From the NCBI GenBank assembly GCA_028702135.1, contig JAQVPJ010000011.1:1-64000 (forward strand): 64,000 bases of DNA. The letters are read 5' to 3'. Shown piece by piece: positions 15,836-23,870 of the stretch. The stretch is from Eubacteriales bacterium (GTDB lineage Bacteria; Bacillota; Clostridia; Oscillospirales; CAG-382). The position numbers and the translations under genes were made by a program. Under the pieces are notes generated by a model. It had not been told where the DNA came from and did no database searches. It saw only the letters and a program-made list of their open reading frames with translations. The stretch's first letter is position 1, and every line of letters begins with the position of its first letter.

Positions 15836-17209
15836 GTGAAAACCTCTTATGTATGTACAAGCTGTGGCAATATAACCTCGAAATGGTTCGGAAAATGCCC
15901 TGAATGCGGCGAGTGGAACACTCTTGAGGAGCAGGAAGCAATCATACAACCATCAAAAAGCATTAAGCATTTGCGTACAAGAACATATGAGCAGGTAAAA
16001 AACAGTAAAGCCTGCCGAATAAACGATATCAGTTATACCGATAACCTGCGTATCTCGACGGGTATAGGCGAGTTTGACCGCGTGCTCGGCGGCGGGCTTG
16101 TCAACGGCTCGGTCGTACTGATATCCGGAGAGCCGGGTATTGGTAAATCCACTCTTCTTTTACAGATTTGCCAATCGATAGAAAACGATGCGAGCATTCT
16201 TTATGTTACCGGCGAGGAGTCGCTCTCTCAGATAAAGCTGCGTGCAGGCAGGGTAGGGGTAGACAGCGAAAGACTTACAATCCTCAGCGAAACCAACATG
16301 AGCAGTATATTACCCGAGATACACACCGTAAAGCCGGATATAGTTATTATAGATTCTATACAGACAATGTACGACGATCAGTATCCCTCATCGCCGGGTA
16401 GCGTTACACAGGTGAAGCAGAGCGCTTTGCTTTTAATCGATTTGGCGAAAGAAAACGGAATATCTGTCATTTTGGTGGGTCATGTAAACAAATCCGGTGC
16501 GATAGCAGGTCCGAAGGTGTTAGAACATATGGTCGATGCGGTACTGTATTTTGAAGGCGACAAGCAGCAGTCACACCGTATTATAAGAGCGGTAAAGAAC
16601 AGATACGGATCTACCAATGAAATCGGCGTTTTTGATATGCGTGACGTAGGGCTTGTGGAAATAAGTAACCCTTCGGAATTTTTGATGGAACAAAGACCGA
16701 AGGGTGTTTCCGGAAGCTGCGCTGTATGCGTTATGGAGGGTACACGCCCGATTATTGCCGAGATTCAAGCGTTGTCAACGACTACTGTTTTTCCGTCACC
16801 TCGCAGATTGGCTTCAGGTTATGATTATAACCGTATTTATCTGCTTATTGCAGTGCTTGAAAAACGAATAGGTCTGCATTTCTCGACACAGGATATTTAT
16901 ATGAATGTTGCAGGCGGACTTCGTATTGATGACACCTCCTGTGACGCTGCTGCCTGTTTGGCGCTTATTTCTTCGCTTAAGGATACCCCCATACCCGAAC
17001 AGCTCATCGTAGTGGGTGAGGTAGGTTTATCCGGCGAGCTGCGTAGCGTATACGGTATCGAACAGCGAATAAACGAAGCGGCAAGGCTGGGTTTTACAAA
17101 AATTGCAGTTCCGTTCAGAGCTATCGGAAAGATGAAAATCAAACACTCCGGTGTTGAAATCATCCCTTTGAAAAGTGTTTTTGATCTTATTAAGTTGTTG
17201 GAAATTTAG
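15836..17209 (+). CDS. radA: DNA repair protein RadA
   Basis: The GTG at 15836 (reads MKTSYVCTSCG) is the best start, with GAAAGGA upstream, giving 457 residues, the normal length. An N-terminal four-Cys zinc finger (Cys7, 10, 21, 24) is followed by a RecA-like ATPase core with Walker A GEPGIGKST near residue 100, the RadA-specific KNRYG motif near 253, and a C-terminal Lon-protease-like domain (LRIDDTSCDAAACLALISSL). RadA is a DnaB-type helicase that drives branch migration during recombinational repair. It starts 7 bases after the amidase stop codon. Confidence 0.96.
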   Translation: MKTSYVCTSCGNITSKWFGKCPECGEWNTLEEQEAIIQPSKSIKHLRTRTYEQVKNSKACRINDISYTDNLRISTGIGEFDRVLGGGLVNGSVVLISGEPGIGKSTLLLQICQSIENDASILYVTGEESLSQIKLRAGRVGVDSERLTILSETNMSSILPEIHTVKPDIVIIDSIQTMYDDQYPSSPGSVTQVKQSALLLIDLAKENGISVILVGHVNKSGAIAGPKVLEHMVDAVLYFEGDKQQSHRIIRAVKNRYGSTNEIGVFDMRDVGLVEISNPSEFLMEQRPKGVSGSCAVCVMEGTRPIIAEIQALSTTTVFPSPRRLASGYDYNRIYLLIAVLEKRIGLHFSTQDIYMNVAGGLRIDDTSCDAAACLALISSLKDTPIPEQLIVVGEVGLSGELRSVYGIEQRINEAARLGFTKIAVPFRAIGKMKIKHSGVEIIPLKSVFDLIKLLEI

Positions 17210-17372
17210 GCTGGGAAGAAAGCTCTTCCTTATCGGCAACATCATGTTTAATCTGCCGGAAATGTGGGCAGGATACTGTTCCGCTGATATATTCCGCTTG
17301 TGCGGCACAGTCGTTTTTTACGCATATACCGTCTTTTTGATGTTCGCATTTTTCGGTACAGTTTATTATCAT
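17190..17372 (-). CDS. Small cysteine-rich protein of unknown function
   Basis: The 60-residue product starts with MIINCTEKCEHQKDGICVKN, has six cysteines in its first 36 residues with CxxxC and CxxxxxxC spacing and a CPHF motif, and looks like a small metal-binding fold. Short clostridial proteins of this pattern exist and are often given unsuitable names; the true role is unknown. GGAAAGGA lies well placed before the ATG at 17372. The gene runs opposite to radA and its last codons overlap the radA end by 20 bases. A long Lys/Glu/Ser tail outside the Cys region may be non-essential. Confidence 0.68.
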   Translation of the reverse strand: MIINCTEKCEHQKDGICVKNDCAAQAEYISGTVSCPHFRQIKHDVADKEELSSQPKFPTT

Positions 17373-17483
17373 ATGACAATTATTCCTTTCCACGATATTT
17401 TTTCTCAATTATAATATTAACAGATGTTTACGTCTTATTCACGATTATACGTTCTAAATTATTCCAAAAGGGAAGTGATAGAT

Positions 17484-18227
17484 TTGAAATTCTGTAATCC
17501 CAACCTTCCTGCTCCGAATGTGGATGAAATGCTTGTATCAGAGCTTGTTCCCGAAAATATCATCGATGAATTGATTTCTTTCGGTGTAACACCCGTTAAA
17601 TCAGGACGATGTTCACGCATACCATCGGAGCTGTCATTTCATCCGGATATGCTGACTTTTAATTATGCTCCCGGAAAATGGCTTGTCGAGCAGAATAACA
17701 GTTATCTCCCTATAAATATGAACATATTGTTAACATATTCAAAATATCATTTGGGCAGTAAATATCCTGCTGACTGTATTTATAACAGCTTTTCAATCGG
17801 TACAAAGATATTCTGCGGTTTTGTAAACATAGGTGTATATGAAAATATTGATGAGCTTAAAGGCTTTGAGCTTATATCATTTAAACAGGGCTATGCAAAA
17901 TGCTCGGTTATACCTTTGAACGAACGCAGCTTTATAACGAGTGATAAATCAATAGAAAAAAAGCTATCTGAACTGCAATACGATTGCTTGTATGTCAGCA
18001 GTGAGTGTGTAGAGCTTAACGGTTTTACAAACGGCTTTATAGGTGGCTGTGCAGGAAAAGTTTCTGAAAATCTTTTGGTGTTTACTGGAAGCATTGAAAA
18101 GCACAACGATTATAAAAACATAAGAGATTTTTGCAAAAATCATGGTATAGAATTATATTCGCTCAGTAACGATCCGCTTTATGATTACGGCGGTCTTTTG
18201 CCGATAACCGAAAAGGGTACGTTTTAG
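17484..18227 (+). CDS. Unrecognised 247-residue protein
   Basis: The best start is TTG at 17484 (MKFCNPNLPAPNVDEMLV) preceded by AAGGGAAGTG. There is no signal peptide or membrane segment. Notable conserved-looking parts are FHPDMLTFNYAPGKWLVEQ, YPADCIYNSFSIGTKIFCGF, FKQGYAKCSVIPLNERSFITSD and GFIGGCAGKVSENLLVFTGS, suggesting a mixed alpha/beta enzyme-like fold with several buried cysteines. The arrangement HPDM..KQGYAKCS..FITSD..GGC recalls the substrate-guanidino amidinotransferase-like folds, but I cannot assign it. It follows the small Cys-rich gene in divergent orientation and is followed by a long perfect hairpin. Confidence 0.75.
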   Translation: MKFCNPNLPAPNVDEMLVSELVPENIIDELISFGVTPVKSGRCSRIPSELSFHPDMLTFNYAPGKWLVEQNNSYLPINMNILLTYSKYHLGSKYPADCIYNSFSIGTKIFCGFVNIGVYENIDELKGFELISFKQGYAKCSVIPLNERSFITSDKSIEKKLSELQYDCLYVSSECVELNGFTNGFIGGCAGKVSENLLVFTGSIEKHNDYKNIRDFCKNHGIELYSLSNDPLYDYGGLLPITEKGTF

Positions 18228-18297
18228 CTTGATATTGTGTATTTTTGTGAAAATCGTTATATTAGCTGTTTTTCTTTGTTTTTGCTTTTGATCCCCT

Positions 18298-18345
18298 ATC
18301 CCATTATACAAAATTTGCATTTTGTATAATGGGATTAGTTTTTTA
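18298..18345 (+). terminator. Perfect 17-bp inverted repeat, probable terminator
   Basis: Arms 18298-18314 (ATCCCATTATACAAAAT) and 18319-18335 are exactly complementary around the 4-base loop TTGC, followed by TAGTTTTTT. It probably terminates the upstream plus-strand gene; the arms are longer and more AT-rich than typical terminators. Confidence 0.65.
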
Positions 18346-18403
18346 AGGGGTGTAAATAGTATCTTGTGATGTTGTTCCCCTTTTATATTGATTAAAAATT
18401 TTT

Positions 18404-18449
18404 AAAAAAAACCGGTGGTTCAATGCTGCAAGCAGCTTAGAATCACCGG
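18404..18449 (-). terminator. Terminator of the decarboxylase-like operon
   Basis: On the minus strand CCGGTGATTC pairs with GAACCACCGG (one G-T pair) around an inner GCTG/CAGC stem, followed by eight T. Arms lie at 18440-18449 and 18412-18421. Confidence 0.88.
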
Positions 18450-18464
18450 ATAGATATATAAAGT

Positions 18465-19874
18465 TTACTTTATCTCTCTGATATTTACATGGAACTTTGC
18501 CTGAGTGTTTGCAAGAGCAGAAGCAAGAGCTCTGTCCTGCGCTCTTTTCTCAAAGAACTTCAAAGCTACCTTATCGAAAAGTGCGTATGAAAGAACATCC
18601 TCATCCTGTATCATCTTATCTGCTATCTCTGCTCTTAATTTTTCCAGCTCCGGCTTTATTTCGTCGGCAGGTCTGTTGGTGATAAGTTTTTCATCTCCGA
18701 TTATCTGTTTTATAAAAGAAGGTTCTATCGGAACCGGAGTTTTTCCGTATTCACCTCTGACGAGACCTTTGAATTCTTTTGTGACGGATTTATATCGCTC
18801 ACCTGTTAGCACGTTGAAAACTGCTTGCGTTCCGACAATTTGTGAGGACGGTGTTACAAGCGGAGGAGAACCTGCATCCGCTCTGACCCTCGGTACTTCC
18901 TGCAATACCTCGAGAAGTTTATCACTCTTCCCTGCTTGTTTAAGCTGGGATACGAGGTTTGATAACATTCCGCCCGGTACTTGATATAAAAGAGCATTGA
19001 CATCAACCTGCATTACCTTGGGATCGAGCAAACCGCTCGAGAGATATTTTTCTTTTAATTTGGAGAAGTATTTTGAAACCTCGTCAAGCTTTAAAAGGTC
19101 AAGTCCCGTATCGAACGGTGTCCCCTGCAGTGTTGCCACAATAGGCTCTGTGGGAGGCTGAGAGGTGCCCATCGCCATCGGGGAAATCGCAGTATCGATT
19201 ATATCACAACCCGCCTCTATAGCCTTCAGGACGGTCATGGAAGCCAATCCGGAGGTGTAGTGGGTATGAAGCTCAACGGGGAGCTTGCATATCGACTTTA
19301 TCGCAGTAACAAGGTCATAAGCGTCATACGGCTTTAAAAGCCCTGCCATATCCTTTATACATATCGAATCGGCACCCATCTCCTCAAGAGTTTTTGCATA
19401 TTTTGCAAAATACTCGTTTGTAAACACAGGTCCGGTGGTATAACAAATCGCCGCCTGAACATGCCCTTTTTCTTTTTTTGTAGCATCGATCGCAGTTTTT
19501 AGGTTGCGGGGGTCGTTAAGAGCATCAAAAATTCTTATTATATCAATACCATTTGAAATTGATTTCTGAACAAAATACTCCACTACATCATCTGCGTAAT
19601 GGCGGTACCCTAAAATATTCTGCCCTCTGAAAAGCATTTGCAGCTTTGTCTTTTTTACGCTGTCTCTGATTGCGCGGAGTCTCTGCCAGGGATCTTCGTT
19701 TAAAAATCTCAGGCATGAATCGAATGTAGCACCGCCCCATGCTTCAAGAGCGTGATAACCGATCTCGTCCATTTTGGTAAGTATCGGCTTCATTTCTTCT
19801 GTTGTCATACGAGTTGCTATGAGAGACTGATGAGAGTCACGCAGAACCGTCTCGGTTATTCTGACTTTTGACAT
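18465..19874 (-). CDS. oadA: Oxaloacetate decarboxylase alpha / pyruvate carboxylase subunit B-type carboxyltransferase
   Basis: The ATG at 19874 (MSKVRITETVLRDSHQSL) lies 9 bases after AGGA and gives 469 residues. The HMGL-like TIM barrel with RDSHQSLIATRM, EAWGGATFD, the metal/lysine site CIKDMAGLLKP and ELHTHYTSGLA is followed by the conserved carboxylase domain. It lacks its own biotinyl domain, which is supplied by the next gene upstream. The enzyme moves the carboxyl group of oxaloacetate onto biotin, or the reverse in pyruvate carboxylases. It ends the three-gene operon. No beta (membrane decarboxylase) subunit gene is in the window, so the direction of the reaction is uncertain. Confidence 0.9.
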   Translation of the reverse strand: MSKVRITETVLRDSHQSLIATRMTTEEMKPILTKMDEIGYHALEAWGGATFDSCLRFLNEDPWQRLRAIRDSVKKTKLQMLFRGQNILGYRHYADDVVEYFVQKSISNGIDIIRIFDALNDPRNLKTAIDATKKEKGHVQAAICYTTGPVFTNEYFAKYAKTLEEMGADSICIKDMAGLLKPYDAYDLVTAIKSICKLPVELHTHYTSGLASMTVLKAIEAGCDIIDTAISPMAMGTSQPPTEPIVATLQGTPFDTGLDLLKLDEVSKYFSKLKEKYLSSGLLDPKVMQVDVNALLYQVPGGMLSNLVSQLKQAGKSDKLLEVLQEVPRVRADAGSPPLVTPSSQIVGTQAVFNVLTGERYKSVTKEFKGLVRGEYGKTPVPIEPSFIKQIIGDEKLITNRPADEIKPELEKLRAEIADKMIQDEDVLSYALFDKVALKFFEKRAQDRALASALANTQAKFHVNIREIK

Positions 19875-19924
19875 TATCATATATCCTTTCGTTATTTATC
19901 CGTGTTTTTGTGTCAGCAGGTGCG

Positions 19925-20299
19925 TTATGACATTATGAAAAGAAGATCTCCAGTATTGACCGACGCGCCCTCATTTACCTCGACGGAAACGACGGTGCAG
20001 TCCTGAGGAGCAACGATTTCGTTCTCCATCTTCATAGCCTCTAAAACACATAGGGTTTGTCCCTGCTTAAAGATCTGTCCCGGCTTTGCAAGCACTTTGA
20101 GAATAGAACCCGGAAGCGGCGCAGTGATCTTTAATCCTCCGGCAGCAGGCTTGGTATCGGATTTGGGTGTTGTTTTAACGGCATCCGGTGCTTTGGGTGC
20201 GGGTGCGGAGGTCTGGGCTGCAGCTGATGTTCCCAGCTCTGTTTCCTGTATGATTACTTCAAAACTCTCTCCGTCAACAGTTACGTTATATTTCTTCAT
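19925..20299 (-). CDS. Biotin carboxyl carrier protein
   Basis: The 124-residue product has a short N-terminal beta region, a Pro/Ala-rich linker (about residues 24-52) and a biotinyl domain with the canonical EAMKMEN motif; Lys90 is the predicted biotinylation site. It resembles the stand-alone biotin subunit of oxaloacetate, glutaconyl-CoA and methylmalonyl-CoA decarboxylases. It lies 16 bases from the small gamma-like gene and 50 from the alpha gene, so the three form one transcript and one complex. Confidence 0.93.
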   Translation of the reverse strand: MKKYNVTVDGESFEVIIQETELGTSAAAQTSAPAPKAPDAVKTTPKSDTKPAAGGLKITAPLPGSILKVLAKPGQIFKQGQTLCVLEAMKMENEIVAPQDCTVVSVEVNEGASVNTGDLLFIMS

Positions 20300-20315
20300 T
20301 TTTTTCTGCTCCTTA

Positions 20316-20537
20316 TTATGATATTTTATTTATTGAAATAATATCGAAAGCACAATCGCTTTCGTTCCTGAAAGCCGCTATTGCGGCGGAAATAACGGCG
20401 ATGAGCTTTCTATCTGACATTTTGCCGGATAACTCGCCGCCTTCATTTTGAACTGTCTTGACCGATGGCTGCATGGATACGGCTTCAGCAGGTACAGAAC
20501 CGGTTTTTTCCTTTTTTGATCTGAATAATTTGAACAT
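20316..20537 (-). CDS. OadG-like small subunit lacking a membrane segment
   Basis: The 73-residue product ends with DRKLIAVISAAIAAFRNESDCAFDIISINKI, which matches the C-terminal part of gamma subunits of sodium-pump decarboxylases. The usual N-terminal transmembrane helix is missing; instead there is a short basic start (MFKLFRSKKEK) and a low-complexity linker. The ATG has GGTGGTG upstream. In classical pumps the gamma subunit joins alpha and beta at the membrane, so a soluble version suggests a cytosolic carboxylase or a derived complex. Confidence 0.72.
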   Translation of the reverse strand: MFKLFRSKKEKTGSVPAEAVSMQPSVKTVQNEGGELSGKMSDRKLIAVISAAIAAFRNESDCAFDIISINKIS

Positions 20538-20616
20538 AAAAAAATCACCACCGTTTAATTATCTTGTATAGACATGAATAAAATTCCCATCATTGCCCAT
20601 TTAAATCATTATAAAT

Positions 20617-20645
20617 AATATACAATATCTTATGTGTAAAATCAA
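20617..20645 (-). promoter_or_regulatory. Promoter of the decarboxylase-like operon
   Basis: On the minus strand TTGATT (20640-20645), 17 bases, TATATT (20617-20622). The untranslated leader to the start at 20537 is about 70 bases. Confidence 0.72.
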
Positions 20646-20683
20646 GTCTTTTTCTACAAAAATGTTGTTTTTTGTTATTACTA

Positions 20684-20712
20684 TTGCTCTTTATCCCTAT
20701 TTATGATAAAAT
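20684..20712 (+). promoter_or_regulatory. Promoter of hpt
   Basis: TTGCTC (20684-20689), 17 bases, TAAAAT (20707-20712), 29 bases before the hpt start codon. It is divergent from the decarboxylase-like operon promoter. Confidence 0.65.
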
Positions 20713-20741
20713 ACAATCAATAAAAAAAGGCGGTGTCGAAA

Positions 20742-21287
20742 ATGCAGGACATATTTTCAAATGTTGAGAAAACGCTTCTTACAGAGGAACAGATAAAGAA
20801 TAGAATCAAGGAAATGGCAAAGCAAATATCTGATGATTACAGGGATAAAAACTTACTTATTATCGGTGTTTTAAAGGGCTCGGTGGTCTTTATGAGCGAT
20901 TTGATGAGAGCGCTTGACATAAACAGCAAGGTGGATTTTATGGCTGTCTCATCATATGGTTCCGGAACAAAATCTTCCGGAAATCTGAACATTTTAATGG
21001 ACCTTCGCAGGGATGTTATGGGATACGATGTATTGATTGCTGAGGATATTCTTGACAGCGGTCATACGCTTTCAAAGGTTAAGGAGCTTATACTCTCAAG
21101 GAAGCCTGCGAGCTTACGCATAGCCACCCTGCTCGACAAGCCCTCAAGAAGACAAGTAGATATTACTATAGACTACACAGGATTCGAGATTCCGGACGAG
21201 TTTGTCGTCGGTTACGGTCTTGATTTTGACGAAGATTACAGAAACCTGCCTTTTATCGGAGTGTTGAAGCCTGAAGCATATCAATAA
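20742..21287 (+). CDS. hpt: Hypoxanthine phosphoribosyltransferase
   Basis: The ATG at 20742 follows AAAGGCGG at good spacing; an in-frame GTG at 20733 is too close. The 181-residue product has the PRPP-binding signature VLIAEDILDSGHTL, the flexible loop region YGSGTKSSG and the C-terminal FVVGYGLDFDEDYRNLPFIGVL typical of HPRT. It salvages hypoxanthine and guanine to IMP and GMP in the cytosol. The gene is monocistronic, between a promoter and a bidirectional terminator. Confidence 0.96.
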   Translation: MQDIFSNVEKTLLTEEQIKNRIKEMAKQISDDYRDKNLLIIGVLKGSVVFMSDLMRALDINSKVDFMAVSSYGSGTKSSGNLNILMDLRRDVMGYDVLIAEDILDSGHTLSKVKELILSRKPASLRIATLLDKPSRRQVDITIDYTGFEIPDEFVVGYGLDFDEDYRNLPFIGVLKPEAYQ

Positions 21288-21328
21288 TAAGTTAAAATAT
21301 TTTTCGACAAAAATAAATAACAATTAGA

Positions 21329-21359
21329 AAAAAGGTCTGCTTAAAAAGCGACCTTTTTG
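21329..21359 (+). terminator. Bidirectional terminator between hpt and dacF
   Basis: AAAGGTC, TGCTT, AAA, AAGC, GACCTTT form a hairpin (one bulged T) with A and T runs on both sides, so it can serve both convergent genes. Confidence 0.8.
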
Positions 21360-21382
21360 TTATAAATGAAAATAATGCTTTT

Positions 21383-22462
21383 CTATGACAGACCGAAAAC
21401 GGTATTAAACAGTGATATCGTGTCCGAATATCGAACCTGATCGGTCGATGCTCCCATAATTACTGTTATAAGCTGCCTGTCATTATACTCCGCTACAGCT
21501 ATAAGGCAGTATCCCGCCTCGTCTGTGGTGCCGGTCTTCATACCCTCAGCGTACTCGTAATAATACTGCTCGTCCGCACTTAAAAGGCGGTTTGTATTAT
21601 ACCATGTCACGTCCTTTTTCTGATTCGAGTAAATGTGCCTTGCTTTGCTCTGACTTACAGAATTTTTGACAATAACCAAGCTATATGCGTGAATCGCAAT
21701 CTTCAGCATATCCGAGGCGGTAGAATAATGCAGATCATTGTGATAACCGTCGGGATTTACAAAGTTGGATTCCGTACATCCGAGTTCCTCCGCTGTCTGA
21801 TTCATCAGTGTCAGAAAGACCGAAAGAGCCTGCGAAGGTGTGAGCGTATCGTCTCCGGCGTATTCCCTTCCCACTCCTACTGCCATTACATATGCCGCAT
21901 CGTTGCCCGAGGGAAGCAGCAGAGCGTCCACAAGCGTTAGAAAATCAAGGGTATCACCCTTTTCAAGAAAAGCGGTTGATGAATCCTCAAGCACAAAATC
22001 AAGCTCATCCCCTACCGTAAACATAAAGCTTTCGTTTACAATATTTGCCGCAGTACTCACCGTTAATAGTTTTGTTAAGGAAGCGGGGTAACACTTATCT
22101 GATATGTTTTTTGAAAATATTACGTTGCCGTCAGTATATGCAGCTGCCGCATAGGGCGAAACTACCGTTAAATCAACCTGTTCGGAAAGATATAAAATAA
22201 TCTCTCGTGCAGGTTCATAGCTGTTCTCATCCGGATTAGATTCTGTTTGGGATTGTTCGATACTACTATCATTTTCCGAGCTCTCTTCAGAAAACGAAAC
22301 ATCACTGATCTGTATATCCGAAATAATATCGTAATCCGAATAATCACTCGTGTCGTTATCTAAAATGTTTGTTTGATAAATAAAAATGCATGCCAGCAGA
22401 ACTATTGATATCGCCACCAAAACGATGGCGGCTATTTTGTTATTGGATTTTCTCTTTTTCAT
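21383..22462 (-). CDS. dacF: D-alanyl-D-alanine carboxypeptidase (peptidase S11)
   Basis: The 359-residue product has an N-terminal transmembrane/signal segment (residues 9-30), an acidic Ser-rich linker to about residue 85, and a penicillin-binding domain with SLTK (Ser128-Lys131), SGN (Ser185-Asn187) and KTG (Lys309-Gly311). It removes the terminal D-alanine from peptidoglycan stem peptides outside the membrane. The C-terminal beta domain of DacA-type enzymes is absent. The gene overlaps the end of cysE by 23 bases. Confidence 0.92.
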   Translation of the reverse strand: MKKRKSNNKIAAIVLVAISIVLLACIFIYQTNILDNDTSDYSDYDIISDIQISDVSFSEESSENDSSIEQSQTESNPDENSYEPAREIILYLSEQVDLTVVSPYAAAAYTDGNVIFSKNISDKCYPASLTKLLTVSTAANIVNESFMFTVGDELDFVLEDSSTAFLEKGDTLDFLTLVDALLLPSGNDAAYVMAVGVGREYAGDDTLTPSQALSVFLTLMNQTAEELGCTESNFVNPDGYHNDLHYSTASDMLKIAIHAYSLVIVKNSVSQSKARHIYSNQKKDVTWYNTNRLLSADEQYYYEYAEGMKTGTTDEAGYCLIAVAEYNDRQLITVIMGASTDQVRYSDTISLFNTVFGLS

Positions 22463-23159
22463 TCAATCTGTTTTCCAACTCTATGATTTTTTGTTTTAAA
22501 ATGCAAAGCTCCTGCGCTACCGGATCGGGTATGTTAATCTGATCGAGATTGTTTTCAACGCGAACAGACTGAGAACGTACAACTCTTGCGGGAATTCCGA
22601 CAGCGGTTGAATTTGCGGGAATATCGTTAAGTACAACCGCACCTGCGGCGATTTTTGAGTTGTCGCCTACTGTTATCGGACCGAGCACTTTTGCGCCTGC
22701 TCCGACCATTACATTGTTGCCTAAAGTCGGATGACGTTTTCCTACATGCTTACCCGTCCCGCCGAGAGTTACAGACTGGTATATAGTGCAGTTATCACCT
22801 ATTTCCGTTGTTTCTCCGATTACAACCGCACTTCCGTGATCGATAAACAATGATTTACCTATCTTTGCGGCGGGGTGAATCTCTATTCCCGTAAGACTTC
22901 TGGCCGTCTGACTTATCGTTCTTGCGATGAAATAATACTCCTTTTTATAAAAGAAATGAGCGATTCTATGTGCGATTAAAGCGTGCAGACCGGGATAGAG
23001 CAGAAGCACCTCCGCATTGCTGCGTGCGGCAGGATCACGCTCTCTGATGCTTGCAACATCATCCATAATCTGTTTGGCTACTTTTGAAGAAAACCGTTTA
23101 ACCTTATTAATAAGCTCGTCAAAATCAACATCGCTGTTTATATTAATGTTAAATTTCAA
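22440..23159 (-). CDS. cysE: Serine O-acetyltransferase
   Basis: The 239-residue product begins at TTG after GAGG and has the N-terminal helical region of SAT followed by a left-handed parallel beta-helix of hexapeptide repeats ([37 protein letters not shown]). The catalytic Asp-His pair is in [11 protein letters not shown] and the loop [12 protein letters not shown] is typical. It makes O-acetylserine for cysteine synthesis; the matching CysK is at 54457-55392. The C-terminal extension ends in a short coiled coil. Confidence 0.94.
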   Translation of the reverse strand: MKFNININSDVDFDELINKVKRFSSKVAKQIMDDVASIRERDPAARSNAEVLLLYPGLHALIAHRIAHFFYKKEYYFIARTISQTARSLTGIEIHPAAKIGKSLFIDHGSAVVIGETTEIGDNCTIYQSVTLGGTGKHVGKRHPTLGNNVMVGAGAKVLGPITVGDNSKIAAGAVVLNDIPANSTAVGIPARVVRSQSVRVENNLDQINIPDPVAQELCILKQKIIELENRLNEKEKIQ

Positions 23160-23176
23160 TTATCCTCACTCCCCTC

Positions 23177-23803
23177 TCAATCCTCCATAATTTTTTTATA
23201 ATAAATATCATTGATCAGAATTCCATCTTTAGTTTCATATAGCATAAAAACAAGCGGTCTTATCATATTACTGCCTACATCAGAGCGAAAAGTGCCGTTG
23301 TTTTCAAAAATCTTATAGCGTACGATAAAAGTATATGACATTATGGAATTATTATCCTCTGTGATTGTTTTTTTATCATATAAATCAACTGAAATATCAT
23401 ATAGTTTCTGCATCGTAAATTTTTCGGGTATTTTATTTTTTTCAAGGTATTTTTTTGTAAAAAAGTTTTTATAACTCCCGTATTCCCCATTAATAACAAT
23501 GTCGAAATATGAATCAAAAAACTTTGCATTATTTGACAATGCACCGATATTACTCTCTGTAATCATATCTCCGCTGCCGTACTCAAGATAATAAACATTT
23601 CTTATCTTAGATAAATATACTTCATCTTCAAAAATATTCTCTTCATAATCTGCCACATAGAAGCTGAATTCATTCGATACTTCGTCACCGGTATCCGCTA
23701 AAAACAGTATGGATACCACATACAATAAAAGACAAATCAGACCAATAGCTGCGAATACAAAGAAAATTATTTTTAGTGTTCTTAATAGCTCTTTTTTTTT
23801 CAT
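23177..23803 (-). CDS. Membrane-anchored protein of unknown function
   Basis: The 208-residue product has one N-terminal transmembrane helix (IIFFVFAAIGLICLLLYVVSILFL) followed by a soluble extracellular domain of about 170 residues, with a C-terminal beta pattern (SYTFIVRYKIFENNG, LVFMLYETKDGILINDIYY) reminiscent of NTF2/cystatin-like folds. No catalytic motif is evident. It lies 17 bases before cysE on the same strand, and a strong terminator hairpin stands upstream of it, so it starts the transcript that continues into cysE and dacF. Confidence 0.72.
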   Translation of the reverse strand: MKKKELLRTLKIIFFVFAAIGLICLLLYVVSILFLADTGDEVSNEFSFYVADYEENIFEDEVYLSKIRNVYYLEYGSGDMITESNIGALSNNAKFFDSYFDIVINGEYGSYKNFFTKKYLEKNKIPEKFTMQKLYDISVDLYDKKTITEDNNSIMSYTFIVRYKIFENNGTFRSDVGSNMIRPLVFMLYETKDGILINDIYYKKIMED

Positions 23804-23832
23804 ATAACTTCCGTATGGTATAAATTACTTCA

Positions 23833-23866
23833 AAAGCGGAGTAAATGTATTACTCCGCTTTGAAAA
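23833..23866 (-). terminator. Terminator of the TIM-barrel isomerase gene
   Basis: A perfect 12-bp stem, AAAGCGGAGTAA (23833-23844) with TTACTCCGCTTT (23850-23861), loop of 5. On the minus strand only a short T stretch follows, yet the stem is strong and lies directly after the gene. Confidence 0.7.
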
Positions 23867-23870
23867 TCCA

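Noticed and set aside
18505-18984. 159-codon open frame opposite the decarboxylase alpha gene
   Set aside because: It lies wholly inside a well-supported gene on the other strand and has no ribosome site or recognisable domain.
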